Shown here: positions 50,597 through 61,203 of the stretch, piece after piece
How the letters are laid out: each line of letters begins with the position of its first letter
Position numbering within the stretch: the first letter of the stretch is position 1
Source: Jiella avicenniae
GTDB taxonomy: Bacteria; Pseudomonadota; Alphaproteobacteria; Rhizobiales; Rhizobiaceae
Assembly (NCBI RefSeq): GCF_021390325.1
Contig: NZ_JAJUWU010000003.1
Location: forward strand, 62,001 to 126,000
DNA: 64,000 bases
Direction: 5' to 3'
Notes under the pieces: generated by a model
The model's input: the letters and a program-made list of their open reading frames with translations, nothing else
Told to the model about the DNA's origin: nothing
The model's database searches: none
Translations under genes and position numbers: made by a program

Positions 50597-52759
50597 TCAG
50601 CGCGCCTTCTTCTCGAGCCGGCGCCGGTGAAGGATGGGCTCGGTGTATCCCGAGGGTTGCACCCGTCCCTCGAAGACGAGATCGCAGGCCGCCTGGAAGG
50701 CGATGGAATCGTCGAACCGGCCGGCCATGGTCTCGTAGTTCGGGTCGCCGGCGTTCTGCGCGTCGACCTTGGCCGCCATCTCCTTCATCGCCTCCATCAC
50801 CTCGTCTTTCGAGACGACGCCGTGATGCAGCCAGTTGGCGAGATGCTGGGAGGATATCCGGCAGGTGGCGCGGTCTTCCATCAATCCGACGTCGTTGATG
50901 TCGGGCACCGTCGAGCAGCCGATGCCCTGGTCGATCCACCGCACGACGTAGCCGAGAATGCCTTGCGCGTTGTTGCGGATCTCGGCCTTGACCTGCTCCT
51001 CCGGCCAGTTGGCGCGGTTGGCGAGCGGGATGGTCAGGATGTCGGCGAGCAGCGCCCGCCGCCCCTTCGCCGCGATCGCCTCCTGCCAGGCGAGCACGTC
51101 GACGCGGTGGTAGTGGGTGGCGTGCAGCGTCGCGGCCGTCGGGCTCGGCACCCAGGCGCAGTTGGCGCCGGCCTGCGGATGGCCGACCTTCTGGGCCAGC
51201 ATGTCGTGCATCTTCGCCGGCGCCGCCCACATGCCCTTGCCGATCTGCGCCTTGCCCCGGAAGCCGCAGGCGAGCCCGACGTCGACGTTCCAGTCCTCGT
51301 AGGCGCCGATCCAGGTGCGGTCCTTCATCACGGTCTTGCGGACCATCGGCCCGGCTTCCATCGAGGTGTGGATCTCGTCGCCGGTGCGGTCGAGGAAGCC
51401 GGTGTTGATGAAGAACACGCGATGCTTCGCCGCGCGGATGCATTCCTTGAGGTTGACCGTCGTGCGGCGCTCCTCGTCCATGATGCCCATCTTCAGCGTA
51501 TAGCGGTCGAGGCCGAGCGCATCCTCCACCAGGGTGAAGATCTCCGAGGCGAAGGCGACCTCGTCCGGCCCGTGCATCTTCGGCTTGACGATGTAGACGG
51601 AGCGGGCGCGGGAATTGCGGATGCCGCCGGTCTTCTTCAGGTCGTGAATGGCGATCATCGAGGTGATCATCGCATCCATGATGCCCTCGGGCACCTCGGC
51701 GCCGTCGGCCAGGAGGATCGCCGGATTGGTCATCAGGTGACCGACGTTGCGGATCAGGAGCAGCGAGCGGCCCGGCAGGGTGAAGGGCGTGGCGTTGGCG
51801 CCGAGATAGTCGCGATCGGGATCGAGACGGCGGGTGACGGTCTGGCCGCCCTTCTCGAATTCTTCCGAAAGGTCGCCCTTCATCAGGCCGAGCCAGTTCC
51901 GGTAGACCGCGGTCTTGTCCTCGGCATCGACGGCGGCGATCGAATCCTCGCAGTCGCAGATCGCCGTGACGGCCGATTCCAACAGGACGTCGGCAACGTT
52001 CGACCGGTCGTTCTTGCCGATCCGGTGCTCGGGATCGATCGAGACCTCGGCATGCAGGCCGTTGTGCTTGAACAGGACGGCCGAGGGCGAGGCCGGATCG
52101 CCGCGATAGCCGGCAAAGGCGAGCGGGTTCTTCAGCCGCGCCTTCTTGCCGCCGGCATAGGTCGCGAGCAGCGTCTCGCCGTCGACGGAATAGGCCTCGA
52201 CGTCGATGTGGGAGATGCGGTCGAGCGGCGCGAGACCGTCGAGGAAGCTCTTCGCCCATGAGACGACGCGGGCCCCGCGGGCCCGATCGTAGCCCTTGCC
52301 CTCGGGCGCATCGCCCATGGCGTCGGTGCCGTAGAGCGCATCGTAGAGCGAGCCCCAGCGCGCATTCGCCGCGTTCAGCGTATAGCGGGCGTTCATCAGC
52401 GGGACGACGAGCTGCGGACCGGGGATCAGGGCGATCTCCGGATCGACATTGGCGGTTTCGATCCTGAACTCCGGCCCTTCCGGAACGAGATAGCCGATCT
52501 CGCGAAGGAAGGCCTGGTATTCCTTCATGTCGATCGACTTGCCGCGTCGCTCGCGATGCCATTCGTCGATGGCACCCTGCAGCGTCTCGCGTTCGGCCAG
52601 CAGAGCGCGATTCTTCGGCGCGAGCGAATTCAGGATCTCCGAAAAGGACGACCAGAAGGCTTCCGCCTCGATCCCCGTGCCGGGCAGCGCCTCCTCGTCG
52701 ACGAAGCGCTTCAGAACGTCTGCGACCTTCAGGCCGTGAACTTCGATCATTTCAGGCAT
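50597..52759 (-). CDS. glcB: Malate synthase G
   Basis: A 720-residue enzyme of the monomeric G isoform. Landmarks include VDVLLES-like [64 protein letters not shown] and [25 protein letters not shown], with the C-terminal catalytic region [15 protein letters not shown]. It condenses glyoxylate with acetyl-CoA to malate, needed for growth on acetate, glycolate or fatty acids. The start ATG 52759 follows GGAGG. It is divergent from the crbS-type kinase gene, with about 180 bp between them. Confidence 0.96.
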   Translation of the reverse strand: MPEMIEVHGLKVADVLKRFVDEEALPGTGIEAEAFWSSFSEILNSLAPKNRALLAERETLQGAIDEWHRERRGKSIDMKEYQAFLREIGYLVPEGPEFRIETANVDPEIALIPGPQLVVPLMNARYTLNAANARWGSLYDALYGTDAMGDAPEGKGYDRARGARVVSWAKSFLDGLAPLDRISHIDVEAYSVDGETLLATYAGGKKARLKNPLAFAGYRGDPASPSAVLFKHNGLHAEVSIDPEHRIGKNDRSNVADVLLESAVTAICDCEDSIAAVDAEDKTAVYRNWLGLMKGDLSEEFEKGGQTVTRRLDPDRDYLGANATPFTLPGRSLLLIRNVGHLMTNPAILLADGAEVPEGIMDAMITSMIAIHDLKKTGGIRNSRARSVYIVKPKMHGPDEVAFASEIFTLVEDALGLDRYTLKMGIMDEERRTTVNLKECIRAAKHRVFFINTGFLDRTGDEIHTSMEAGPMVRKTVMKDRTWIGAYEDWNVDVGLACGFRGKAQIGKGMWAAPAKMHDMLAQKVGHPQAGANCAWVPSPTAATLHATHYHRVDVLAWQEAIAAKGRRALLADILTIPLANRANWPEEQVKAEIRNNAQGILGYVVRWIDQGIGCSTVPDINDVGLMEDRATCRISSQHLANWLHHGVVSKDEVMEAMKEMAAKVDAQNAGDPNYETMAGRFDDSIAFQAACDLVFEGRVQPSGYTEPILHRRRLEKKAR

Positions 52760-52937
52760 TCATGTCCTCCAACGGTGCGTCCTTTCCGCAGATCGACCAT
52801 GGCAGGCCCGAAGTCAATCGAATCACCGGCGCAGCATTCGCCCGTGGCTGCGGCCTTGCGCTCGTGTCCGGGCTGTGGCGATGTCGAGGAAGCGCCGATG
52901 CCGCCGCCTCTTCGGCGGCTTGCCGGAAGGTTCGCGT

Positions 52938-55900
52938 TTGCACAGTGGTCTCGTCGCCCTCGTGGCGATCGCCTATCTGCTCCTGCTCTTCGCCGTCGCC
53001 TGGTGGGGCGACAGGCGCGCGGCAGCTCGTCCGGCCGAGGCGAGCCGGCCGGCCGTCTACGCCCTGTCGCTCGCGGTCTATTGCACCTCGTGGACGTTTC
53101 TCGGCTCCGTCGGCGTCGCCGCCCGCGAAGGCTTCGCCTTCCTGGCGATCTATCTCGGCCCGATCCTGGTCTTTCTGCTGGCGCCCGGCTTCATCGAGCG
53201 CATCGTCCGCCACGCGAAAGCCGAGAAGATCACCACCGTCGCCGACTTCGTCGGCTCGCGCTACGGCAAGAGCCCGGCCGTCGCGGCGCTCGCCACCGTC
53301 ATCGCGCTGGTCGGCACGGTCCCGTACATCTCGCTGCAACTCAAAGCGATTTCGACCAGCGTCGCCACCCTCGTCTTCCACTACCGGCCCAATCTCGACG
53401 TCCCGCCGCTGTTCGGCGACCTCGCACTTCTGATCGCCACCGTCCTCGGGCTGTTCGCCATCCTCTTCGGCACGCGCCATGCCGACGCGACCGAGCATCA
53501 GGACGGGCTGGTGCTCGCCGTGGCGATGGAATCGCTGATCAAGCTCGGGGCCTTCCTCGCCGTCGGCGTCTGGTCGACCTTCATCCTGTTCGATCCCGGC
53601 GACCTCTGGCAGGCCGCAAAGGCCAGTCTTGCCGTCGAAACCGCCTTCGCCACCCCCTTCGGCGGATCGTTCTTCGCCAGCTTCGGGCTCTCGGCGCTCG
53701 CCATCCTGCTGTTGCCGCGGCAGTTCCACATGACCGTCGTGGAAAACCGCACGCGCAGCGAGATCCGCCGGGCGCGCTGGCTGTTTCCGATCTATCTCGT
53801 CGCGATCAACGTCTTCGTCGTGCCGGTCGCCGCAGCCGGCCTCATCCGCCTCGGCCCGCAATTCGACGCCGACCTCTACGTCCTCGCTCTGCCGCTGTCG
53901 GCCGGCGCCGACCTTCTCGGCCTCGTCGCCTTCATCGGCGCCCTGTCGGCGGCGACCGCCATGGTCATCGTCGCCAGCGTCGCCCTTTCCATCATGATCT
54001 CCAACGATCTCGTGCTGCCCTGGCTGTTGAAGCGCCGGGACCGCAGCGCCGGAAGCAGCGGCGACGAAACCCGGATCATCCTCAGGGTCCGCCGCTCGGC
54101 GATCCTCGTCATCGTCTTCTTCGGCTACGTCTACTACCGCTCGGCCGGCGACGGTGCCGGCCTCGCCTCGATCGGGCTCCTCTCCTTCGCCGCCATCGCC
54201 CAGCTCGCGCCGGCGCTCGTCGCCGGCCTCTACTGGAAGCGGGCCAATGCCCGCGGCGCTCTCGCCGGGCTTTCGGCCGGCATCGCGATCTGGGCGCTGA
54301 CGCTGCTCCTGCCGACGCTCGGCATCGACGTGCTGCCGCTGGCGTCTCCCCCCGAGGGCGGCTCCGGTCCCTGGATCGACCCCTTGCTGTTCGGCGTCGT
54401 CCTGTCGCTGTCGGCGAACCTCGCCGGGCTCGTCGTCGGCTCGCTCAGCCGGCCGCCCAAGCCGCTGGAGCGGATCCAGGCGGCCGTCTTCGCCGACCGC
54501 GACGGCTTCGCCGCCATGCCCGGCCGGCGCATGCGCGCCGACGTGCAGGTCGCGGACCTCAAGGCGACGATTGCCCGCTATCTCGGCGCGCAACGGATGG
54601 AACGCGCTTTCTCGGCCTTTGCGAGCGGCCACGACGGCAGCCTCGACGACCGCGCCACGGCGGACGGCAGGACGATCAACTTTTCCGAACAGTTGCTCGC
54701 CTCGGCGATCGGCTCGGCCTCGTCCCGGCTCGTCCTGTCGCTGTTGTTCGAGCGCCACGCCGATTCCAGCCGCACGGCCTTGCGGCTTCTCGACGATGCC
54801 TCCGAGGCGCTGCAGTACAACCGCGATCTGCTGCGCATCGCCCTCGATCAGGTGGATCAGGGCCTCGCCGTCTTCGACGGCGACTTCTGCCTGACCTTCT
54901 GGAACCGCCAGTTCCGCGACCTCATCGGCCTGCCGCCGGAGTTCGGCCAGGTCGGCACGCCGCTCACCGCCGTCTTCGACCAGTTGCTGCGCGACGGCGA
55001 GATCGACGCCGGCGAATATGCGGCGGGCTTCGACCAGCTGACCCGCCCCCCCGCCCAGCGCCAGATCGCGCTGCGGCAATCGGGCCGGACCATCGAAATC
55101 CGCGTCAACACGATGCCGGACGGCGGCCTCGTCGCCACGGTCTCCGACATGACCGAGCGGGTGCGCCGCGCCGCGGCGCTCCGGGAGATCAACGAGACGC
55201 TGGAGGAGCGGGTCCGCAGACGCACGGCCGAGCTGACGGCCGCCAATCGCGAGCTGGCGGAAGCCCGCCGCGCCGCCGAGGCGGCCAACCTGTCGAAGAC
55301 GCGGTTTCTCGCCGCCGCCGGTCACGACATCCTGCAGCCGCTCAACGCCGCGCGTCTCTACGCCTCCGCGCTGGAACAGCGGCACGGCTCCTCGCCCGGC
55401 GCCGAACTCGCGGGCAACATCGGTTCCTCGCTCGAAGCCGTCGAGGCGATCATCGGCGCAGTGCTCGACATCTCCCGCCTCGACGCCGGCGGCATGGAAG
55501 CCAAGCCGAGCGTCTTCCAGCTGCAGCCGCTGCTCGGGCAGATCGAGACCGATCTCAGGCCGCTGGCCGAGGAGAAGGGATTGTCGCTGCGCTTCGTCGA
55601 AACCAGCGTCGCGGTGCGCTCGGACCGCCAGCTGTTGCGCCGGCTGGTGCAGAATCTCGTTTCCAACGCCGTCAAATATACGCGGCATGGCAAGATCGTC
55701 GTCGGCGTGCGCCGACGCGGCTCCGAAAGGGTCGAACTCGAAATCGCCGACAGCGGCATCGGCATTCCGGACGACAAGCTGCCGTCGATCTACGGCGAAT
55801 TCGTCCGGCTCGACGAGGGAACCCGGACCGCCAGCGGGCTCGGCCTCGGCCTGTCGATCGTCGACAGGATCGCCCGCGTCCTCGACCACCCGATCTCGGC

Positions 55901-56402
55901 CCATTCCCGCCACGGCCGCGGCACCTCGTTCCGCGTCGGCCTGCCGCTCGCAGAACCGCAGTTCGGTGCCTTGGCGTCGACCGCCTCGCTTCGGACGCCG
56001 ACGGGGCTGACCGTCGAGGGGACTCGAGTGCTCTGCATCGACAACGACGGCGCCATCCGCGACGGCATGAAGGCGCTGCTGTCCGGCTGGGGATGCCGGG
56101 TCGAGGCCTATGGCTCCGCCGGGGAAGCGATCGCGGCGCTTTCGATCTCCGGGTTCAGGCCGCAACTGGGACTGGTCGACTACCATCTCGACCAGGGCAG
56201 CGACGGGCTCAAGGCGATCGCCGAGATCAGGCGGCGGCTGAACGCGGAACTCGTCGCCATCCTGATTACCGCGGATCGCTCCGCCAAGGTCCGCGACGAG
56301 GCGCTGGCGCTCGGCGTCCAGGTGCTGACGAAGCCGTTGAAGCCCGCTTCGCTGCGGGCGGCGATGGCGAGCGTCCTGCAGCGCCGGGAGGCTGCGGAAT
56401 AG
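52938..56402 (+). CDS. crbS: Sodium:solute symporter-sensor kinase hybrid (CrbS/MxtR type)
   Basis: About 1154 residues. An N-terminal SSS domain of ~13 helices (residues 1-500; YCTSWTFLGSVGVAAREGFAFL) is followed by a PAS-like sensor (~620-730), a coiled coil, a HisKA domain with phospho-His796 in AAGHDILQPLNAARLY, and an HATPase domain (LVQNLVSNAVKYT, IADSGIGIP, SGLGLGLSIV). The C-terminal receiver has acceptor D1081 in GLVDYHLD. CrbS/CrbR pairs control acetate use (acs) in Vibrio and Pseudomonas. The start TTG 52938 follows GGAAGG; ATG 52881 would add 19 residues but lacks a ribosome site. The receiver's first acidic pair reads DN. Confidence 0.88.
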   Translation: MHSGLVALVAIAYLLLLFAVAWWGDRRAAARPAEASRPAVYALSLAVYCTSWTFLGSVGVAAREGFAFLAIYLGPILVFLLAPGFIERIVRHAKAEKITTVADFVGSRYGKSPAVAALATVIALVGTVPYISLQLKAISTSVATLVFHYRPNLDVPPLFGDLALLIATVLGLFAILFGTRHADATEHQDGLVLAVAMESLIKLGAFLAVGVWSTFILFDPGDLWQAAKASLAVETAFATPFGGSFFASFGLSALAILLLPRQFHMTVVENRTRSEIRRARWLFPIYLVAINVFVVPVAAAGLIRLGPQFDADLYVLALPLSAGADLLGLVAFIGALSAATAMVIVASVALSIMISNDLVLPWLLKRRDRSAGSSGDETRIILRVRRSAILVIVFFGYVYYRSAGDGAGLASIGLLSFAAIAQLAPALVAGLYWKRANARGALAGLSAGIAIWALTLLLPTLGIDVLPLASPPEGGSGPWIDPLLFGVVLSLSANLAGLVVGSLSRPPKPLERIQAAVFADRDGFAAMPGRRMRADVQVADLKATIARYLGAQRMERAFSAFASGHDGSLDDRATADGRTINFSEQLLASAIGSASSRLVLSLLFERHADSSRTALRLLDDASEALQYNRDLLRIALDQVDQGLAVFDGDFCLTFWNRQFRDLIGLPPEFGQVGTPLTAVFDQLLRDGEIDAGEYAAGFDQLTRPPAQRQIALRQSGRTIEIRVNTMPDGGLVATVSDMTERVRRAAALREINETLEERVRRRTAELTAANRELAEARRAAEAANLSKTRFLAAAGHDILQPLNAARLYASALEQRHGSSPGAELAGNIGSSLEAVEAIIGAVLDISRLDAGGMEAKPSVFQLQPLLGQIETDLRPLAEEKGLSLRFVETSVAVRSDRQLLRRLVQNLVSNAVKYTRHGKIVVGVRRRGSERVELEIADSGIGIPDDKLPSIYGEFVRLDEGTRTASGLGLGLSIVDRIARVLDHPISAHSRHGRGTSFRVGLPLAEPQFGALASTASLRTPTGLTVEGTRVLCIDNDGAIRDGMKALLSGWGCRVEAYGSAGEAIAALSISGFRPQLGLVDYHLDQGSDGLKAIAEIRRRLNAELVAILITADRSAKVRDEALALGVQVLTKPLKPASLRAAMASVLQRREAAE

Positions 56403-56486
56403 ACGGCGGGCCGGCCCGCCACGCCCCGCTCGGCGGGACGACTGCCGTCGGGCGGATCCTTCCGGACCGAGGGTCGGCGACGATCG

Positions 56487-57143
56487 TCAGTTGGCGAGAC
56501 CGCTCTGGGGATCGATGCCGAGCTTCGCCAGGCGGATGACCGCCTGGGTGCGGCTGTCGACGCCGAGCTTCAACAGGACGGCCGAGACATGGGCCTTGAT
56601 CGTCGGCTCGGACACGCCGAGCTCATAGGCGATCTGCTTGTTGAGAAGGCCGCGGCCGAGCATCGAGAGGACCCGGGTCTGCTGCGGCGTCAGGCTCTTC
56701 ATCCGGGCGATCAGTTCGCTCACTTCGGGATCGCCCGGCGCATCCAGCGAGACGTTGCCCGGCAGCCAGACGTCGCCCGTCAGCAGCGTCTCGATGGCGT
56801 GGCGGATCTCGTCGAAGCCCGCCGACTTCGGAATGAACCCCGAGGCGCCGAGATCGAGGGCTCGGGCGATGATCTGGCCGTCCTCGCTGGCCGAAACGAT
56901 GGCGATCGGCACCGAGGGGTGCTCGGCGCGAAGCAGCGCGAGCCCGGACAGGCCGCTGGTGCCCGGCATCGCCAGATCGAGGAGAAGCAGATCGGCATCG
57001 CCGTGCCGCTCGAGCGCCGCCGCCGCCTCGCCGAAATCCGCCGCCTCGACGATGTCCGCGCCGCCCGGAAGCGACCGGAGGATCTCCTTCAGCGCCCCGC
57101 GGAACAGCGGATGATCGTCGGCGACGATGAAAAGCGGTCGCAT
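56487..57143 (-). CDS. crbR: LuxR/NarL-family response regulator (CrbR/ErdR type)
   Basis: A 218-residue two-domain regulator. The receiver has ADDHPLF, acceptor D56 in LLLLDLAMPG and K105 in IPKSA. The C-terminal LuxR helix-turn-helix reads LTPQQTRVLSMLGRGLLNKQIAYELGVSEPTIKAHVSAVL. Its convergent position beside the symporter-kinase hybrid makes it the likely phosphorylation partner. By analogy it would activate acetyl-CoA synthetase or related genes. The start ATG 57143 follows AAGGGAGG. Confidence 0.87.
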   Translation of the reverse strand: MRPLFIVADDHPLFRGALKEILRSLPGGADIVEAADFGEAAAALERHGDADLLLLDLAMPGTSGLSGLALLRAEHPSVPIAIVSASEDGQIIARALDLGASGFIPKSAGFDEIRHAIETLLTGDVWLPGNVSLDAPGDPEVSELIARMKSLTPQQTRVLSMLGRGLLNKQIAYELGVSEPTIKAHVSAVLLKLGVDSRTQAVIRLAKLGIDPQSGLAN

Positions 57144-57495
57144 CGGCCTCCCTTCTTGCCAGCCCCGGGTTCGAGGATCGCCGACGCCCCGGCAGCCGGG
57201 CGCCGACCTTCGACGTCGCAAGGGCGCGTCGAGCCCCTCCCGGCACCGTAGATCCGGCCCCCCGCGTTTTCCACGACACTTTGCCGCAAATCATACCTGA
57301 AGGCACCGGCGCCGATACGCCCGCCCGCGGGCCACGAGACGATCGTCCCATCCACCGAACCGGAGAAATTTCAACGCTCGGCTCAGCTTTAGCCAATCTC
57401 GGGTTTCCTTGCCAAGCGGCAGGCTGCCCGCAAGAATGCGGAATCGTCTTGATTTTCGAACACCCGCCCCCGCCGGCGCGGGGCGGTCGGCGCGA
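57144..57495. other. 352-bp region between crbR and Crp/Fnr genes
   Basis: No gene is supported. A GC-rich inverted repeat near 57466-57489 (CCGCCCC/GGGGCGG on the minus strand) follows the crp stop and may act in termination, with only a short TTCGAAAA after it. The remainder is presumably the crbR promoter. Confidence 0.4.
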
Positions 57496-58257
57496 TCAGC
57501 CCCGTTCCGGACTCACTTCGTCCATCATGGTGATCGGGACGCGGAAATGCAGATAGCGCGGATCGAATTCCCCGAGCCGGGCCAGTTCCTTCCAGTCGCG
57601 GATGGTCATCCGCGAGCGCTCCCGGTCCACGACGCCGTTCAGCCGCAGGTCCTTCAGGACGCGGTTCACCGTCACGACGGTCAGGCCGAGGGCGTCGGCG
57701 AGTTCGTGTTGGGTGAGCGGCAGACGATAGACGTATTCGGGAGCCAGGCCGACGGCCCGCATGCGCATGGCGATCTCGCAGAGAAGATGCGCCGTGCGGC
57801 TGTGGCCGGACAGGCGTCCGAGACCGACGATCCACTCGCGGAATATCGCCCCGTCGATCAGCGTCTCGCGCCACAAAGCGGCGGCGACCTTCGGGCGCCT
57901 GATGCACAGGTCCCAGACCGCCTCGTGCGAGACGAACCCGATCCGGCTGCGCGTCGTCGCCGCGAAGCTGTGATCCATGTAGTTCATGTGCAGGCTGTGA
58001 AGGTCGGGAATGTCGCCGGAGACGTGAAAGGCGATGATCTGCCGCTTGCCGTCGAGGGTGTGACGATAGCGATAGGTGAAGCCGTCGATCAGGATGCAGC
58101 ACTGGTTGACGTACTGACCCTCCGAAACGATGTCGATTCCCGCATCGAACTCGCGGACCGTCACTGGCAGTTCGAGGACCGCGGCCTCGTCCTCGGCGTC
58201 GATGTCAGCGACCAGATTCAGCCGTTTCAAGAGGATCTTGTGGGCAGTCTTGTCCAA
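57496..58257 (-). CDS. Crp/Fnr family transcriptional regulator
   Basis: A 253-residue regulator: a cyclic-nucleotide-binding-like beta barrel (residues ~25-130, ISEGQYVNQCCILIDGFTYRY) and a C-terminal winged helix with recognition region LTQHELADALGLTVVTVNRVLKDLRLNGVV. No N-terminal Fnr cysteine cluster is present, so it is not an oxygen-sensing Fnr. The effector is unknown. It belongs to the large rhizobial Crp-like group. Translation starts at TTG 58257 behind a good GGAGG. Confidence 0.88.
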   Translation of the reverse strand: MDKTAHKILLKRLNLVADIDAEDEAAVLELPVTVREFDAGIDIVSEGQYVNQCCILIDGFTYRYRHTLDGKRQIIAFHVSGDIPDLHSLHMNYMDHSFAATTRSRIGFVSHEAVWDLCIRRPKVAAALWRETLIDGAIFREWIVGLGRLSGHSRTAHLLCEIAMRMRAVGLAPEYVYRLPLTQHELADALGLTVVTVNRVLKDLRLNGVVDRERSRMTIRDWKELARLGEFDPRYLHFRVPITMMDEVSPERG

Positions 58258-58506
58258 ACGGACCTCCAGCAGAAGTCACGGGCGGTTCTTGGCGACCGCC
58301 TCATTGCTCGTCGTCCCTACCCTTCGTCTCATGCGCCAGGCAGAGGCCGAACCGCAAGATCGGTCGTTCACGGATGACCGACCGAGCATAGGCAGGCGCC
58401 AGCCGGAAAGAAAGCGCGACGAAGCGGCCGAGCCGCCGCCGATCGCTTCCCGGCGGCCGAGACCACGGCGAGCCGGACGTCCGGGCGCCGACCGGCAGGC
58501 CGGCGC

Positions 58507-61203
58507 TCACTTGGCAAGGTCGAGCGAGACATGCGCGACGTCGGAAAAATCCGTCGTCGGCTCCGGCGCGAAACCGAGATCCCGGGCGAGCCTCAGCATC
58601 CCGACATTCTCGCGCAGGATCTCGCCATAGACCCGCGAAAGTCCTTTGACCCGGGCATAATCGAGGATGGCGGACATCAGCTTGTAGCCCAGCCCCCGCC
58701 CCTTCATGTCGGAGCGCACGAGAACGGCGAACTCCGCCGCCTCGTTCTCGGGATCGGCGACGATCCTGACGACACCGAAGATCGGCCCCTCGCCATAGCC
58801 GGAGTGCGGCGCGACGGCGATCAGCGCCATCTCGCGATCGTAGTCGATCTGGGTGAAGCGCGCGGCCGTCTGGTGGGGAAACGCCTTCATCGGCCCCATG
58901 AATCGCAGGCGCAGATCCTCCGAATCACAGGCCATCACCATTTCGGCGAGCGCGGCCTCGTCTTCCGGCCGGATCGGACGCAGCAGATACTCGACGTCGT
59001 CGCGGATGGCGATCCGGCATTCCCATTCCCGCGGATAGGGCCGGATGGCCGGTTGAGCCCCGGCTTCCGGGTGCCCGTCCGCCGCCGCCTCGATGGCGAT
59101 GCGAGCGTCGAGCGCGACCACCCCCTTTTCGTCGGCGGCGAGCGGATTGATGTCGAGTTCGCGGACCCTCGGCAGCAGCACGGCGAGTTCGGAGAGCCGG
59201 ACCAGCGTGTCGGTGAGCTGCTCCATGTCGACCGGCGGCACGTCGCGAAAGCCGTGGAGCAGCCGGGCGATGGCCGTGCGTTCGACCATCTGCCGCGCCA
59301 GCGCCGAATTGAGCGGCGGCAGACCGACGACACGGTCGCCGACGATCTCGGCCTCCTTGCCGCCCCGCCCGAACAGGACGACGGGGCCGAAGGTCGGGTC
59401 ACGGGCGATTCCGGCGATGAGTTCGTGGGCACCGTTGCGGCGAACCATCGGCTGAACCGTGAAGCCGGCGATGCCGGCGCCGGGCCGTGCCCGGCCGACC
59501 GCCGCGATCATCTCGTTCGCGGCGTCGAGCATCGCACCCGAACTCTCGATGTCGAGCCGTACGCCGCCGACGTCCGACTTGTGGGTGATCTCGGGGGAGA
59601 CGATCTTGAGGACGCCCGGGCCACCGATCGCGGCGAATTTCCGGGCGGCCTCTTCCGGCGACCGGACGAAGAATGTCGGAACCGTCGGCACGCCGAAGAG
59701 CCGCAGGATCTCCTTGGCCTCCCACTCGCTGAGCGTGGTCCGCCCCTCCCCGGCGGCCGCGTCGATGATCCGGTTCGCCGCCTCGACGTCCTCGGCGGGA
59801 ATCATCACGCCGGCGGTCGGCGTCTCCATCAGCTGCGCCTGGTTGCGCCGGTACTCGACGAGGTGGGTGAAGGCGCGGACGGCATCTTCCGGGCTCTCGA
59901 AGCTCGGGATCCGGTGCTGCGCCAGCTCGGCGCGGACGGGGCCAGCGGTGACGCCGCCGAGCCAGTTGGCGAGGACGGGGAAGCGCGGTCGCGCCTTCGC
60001 GACCTCGATCACCGCTTGTGCCGCTGCCATGTTGTCGGCTACCGCGGTCGGGCAGTTGATGACGAGGACGGCGTCGGCGGCGCGGTCCGCAATGAGGATC
60101 TCGAGAGCCGTCCGATAGCGCTCCGGCGTCGCGTCGCCGATGATGTCCACCGGGTTGCCATGGGACCAGGTCGGCGGCAGGACGGCGTCGAGGCGCTCCC
60201 GCGTCGGCGCGGTCAATTCGGCGAGATGGCCACCGAGCGCTTCCAGCCAGTCCACCGCAAGGACGCCGGCGCCGCCGCCATTCGTCAGGATCGCCAGCTT
60301 CTCGCCGCCGATGCGGATGCCGGTCGAAAGGGTCGCCGCGGCCTCGAACAGATCTTCCAGCGCCGCCACCCGCAGGATGCCGGCGCGCCGGAACGCCGCG
60401 TCGTAGACGAAATCGGAGCCGGCCATCGCCCCGGTATGCGACTGGGCCGCCCGCGCGCCTTGGGCGCTTCGGCCGGACTTGATCACCAGGACGGGCTTCG
60501 CTCGCGAGGCGACCCTTGCCGCCGACATGAATTTTTTCGCGAAGGTGACGTTCTCGACATAGAGCAGGATCGCCCTGGTCTCGCGATCGTTGGACAGGAA
60601 ATCGAGCATGTCGCCGAAATCGGCATCGCTCATGTCGCCGAGCGAGACGACATGGGAAAAGCCGATGTTGCGGGCCGCCGCCCAGTCGAGGATCGCCGTC
60701 GCGATCGCTCCGGACTGGCTGACGAGGGCGATCTCGCCCTTCGCCGGCATGAGATGGGAAAAGCTCGCATTGATGCCGGACGCGGTCGAGATCAGGCCGA
60801 TACAGTTCGGTCCGACGATGCGCATCAGATGCGGTCGCGCCCGGTCGAGCATCTCCTGGCGCAGCGACTTGCCGCTTTCGCCGATTTCGCCGAGCCCCGC
60901 GCTGATCACCACGGCGGCGCGGCAGCCCATGGCGGCGAGTTCCCCGACGATGCCGGGCACGGTGCGGGCGGGCGTCGCGACGACGGCGAGATCCGGGCGT
61001 TCGGGAAGCGCATCGAGCCGATTGCAGACGGGCCGCCCCGCGATCGTCCGCTCATGCGGATTGACCAGCATCACCGGCCCGTCGAAGCCGCCCGACAGGA
61101 GATTGCCCGCGACGACGCTGCCGACCGAGTGCGGCGCGTTGCTCGCCCCGACGAGCGCGATCGAGCGGGGCCGGAACAGCGCTTCGAAGTTGCGGATACT
61201 CAT
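58507..61203 (-). CDS. pat: Pat-type protein acetyltransferase: acyl-CoA synthetase-like plus GNAT fusion
   Basis: 898 residues. A CoA-binding Rossmann domain (SIALVGASNAPHSVGSVVAGNLL at the N-terminus) and succinyl-CoA-ligase-like flavodoxin domains (NCIGLISTASGIN, SGAIATAILDWA, FVYDAAFRRAGIL) come first. An ATP-grasp domain (ESSGAMLDA..., RELDINPLAADEKG) follows, then a GNAT domain at ~735-898 (VLVRSDMKGRGLGYKLMSAIL). This is the architecture of Pat/PatZ, which acetylates and inactivates acetyl-CoA synthetase. Alternatively it could be a true ADP-forming acyl-CoA synthetase. The start ATG 61203 follows GGAAGG. Confidence 0.9.
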   Translation of the reverse strand: MSIRNFEALFRPRSIALVGASNAPHSVGSVVAGNLLSGGFDGPVMLVNPHERTIAGRPVCNRLDALPERPDLAVVATPARTVPGIVGELAAMGCRAAVVISAGLGEIGESGKSLRQEMLDRARPHLMRIVGPNCIGLISTASGINASFSHLMPAKGEIALVSQSGAIATAILDWAAARNIGFSHVVSLGDMSDADFGDMLDFLSNDRETRAILLYVENVTFAKKFMSAARVASRAKPVLVIKSGRSAQGARAAQSHTGAMAGSDFVYDAAFRRAGILRVAALEDLFEAAATLSTGIRIGGEKLAILTNGGGAGVLAVDWLEALGGHLAELTAPTRERLDAVLPPTWSHGNPVDIIGDATPERYRTALEILIADRAADAVLVINCPTAVADNMAAAQAVIEVAKARPRFPVLANWLGGVTAGPVRAELAQHRIPSFESPEDAVRAFTHLVEYRRNQAQLMETPTAGVMIPAEDVEAANRIIDAAAGEGRTTLSEWEAKEILRLFGVPTVPTFFVRSPEEAARKFAAIGGPGVLKIVSPEITHKSDVGGVRLDIESSGAMLDAANEMIAAVGRARPGAGIAGFTVQPMVRRNGAHELIAGIARDPTFGPVVLFGRGGKEAEIVGDRVVGLPPLNSALARQMVERTAIARLLHGFRDVPPVDMEQLTDTLVRLSELAVLLPRVRELDINPLAADEKGVVALDARIAIEAAADGHPEAGAQPAIRPYPREWECRIAIRDDVEYLLRPIRPEDEAALAEMVMACDSEDLRLRFMGPMKAFPHQTAARFTQIDYDREMALIAVAPHSGYGEGPIFGVVRIVADPENEAAEFAVLVRSDMKGRGLGYKLMSAILDYARVKGLSRVYGEILRENVGMLRLARDLGFAPEPTTDFSDVAHVSLDLAK

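Noticed and set aside
52752-56186. 1144-codon open frame on the minus strand opposite the symporter-kinase gene
   Set aside because: It has no domain features and the composition of a high-GC antisense shadow. The plus strand encodes a full, recognisable CrbS-type protein.
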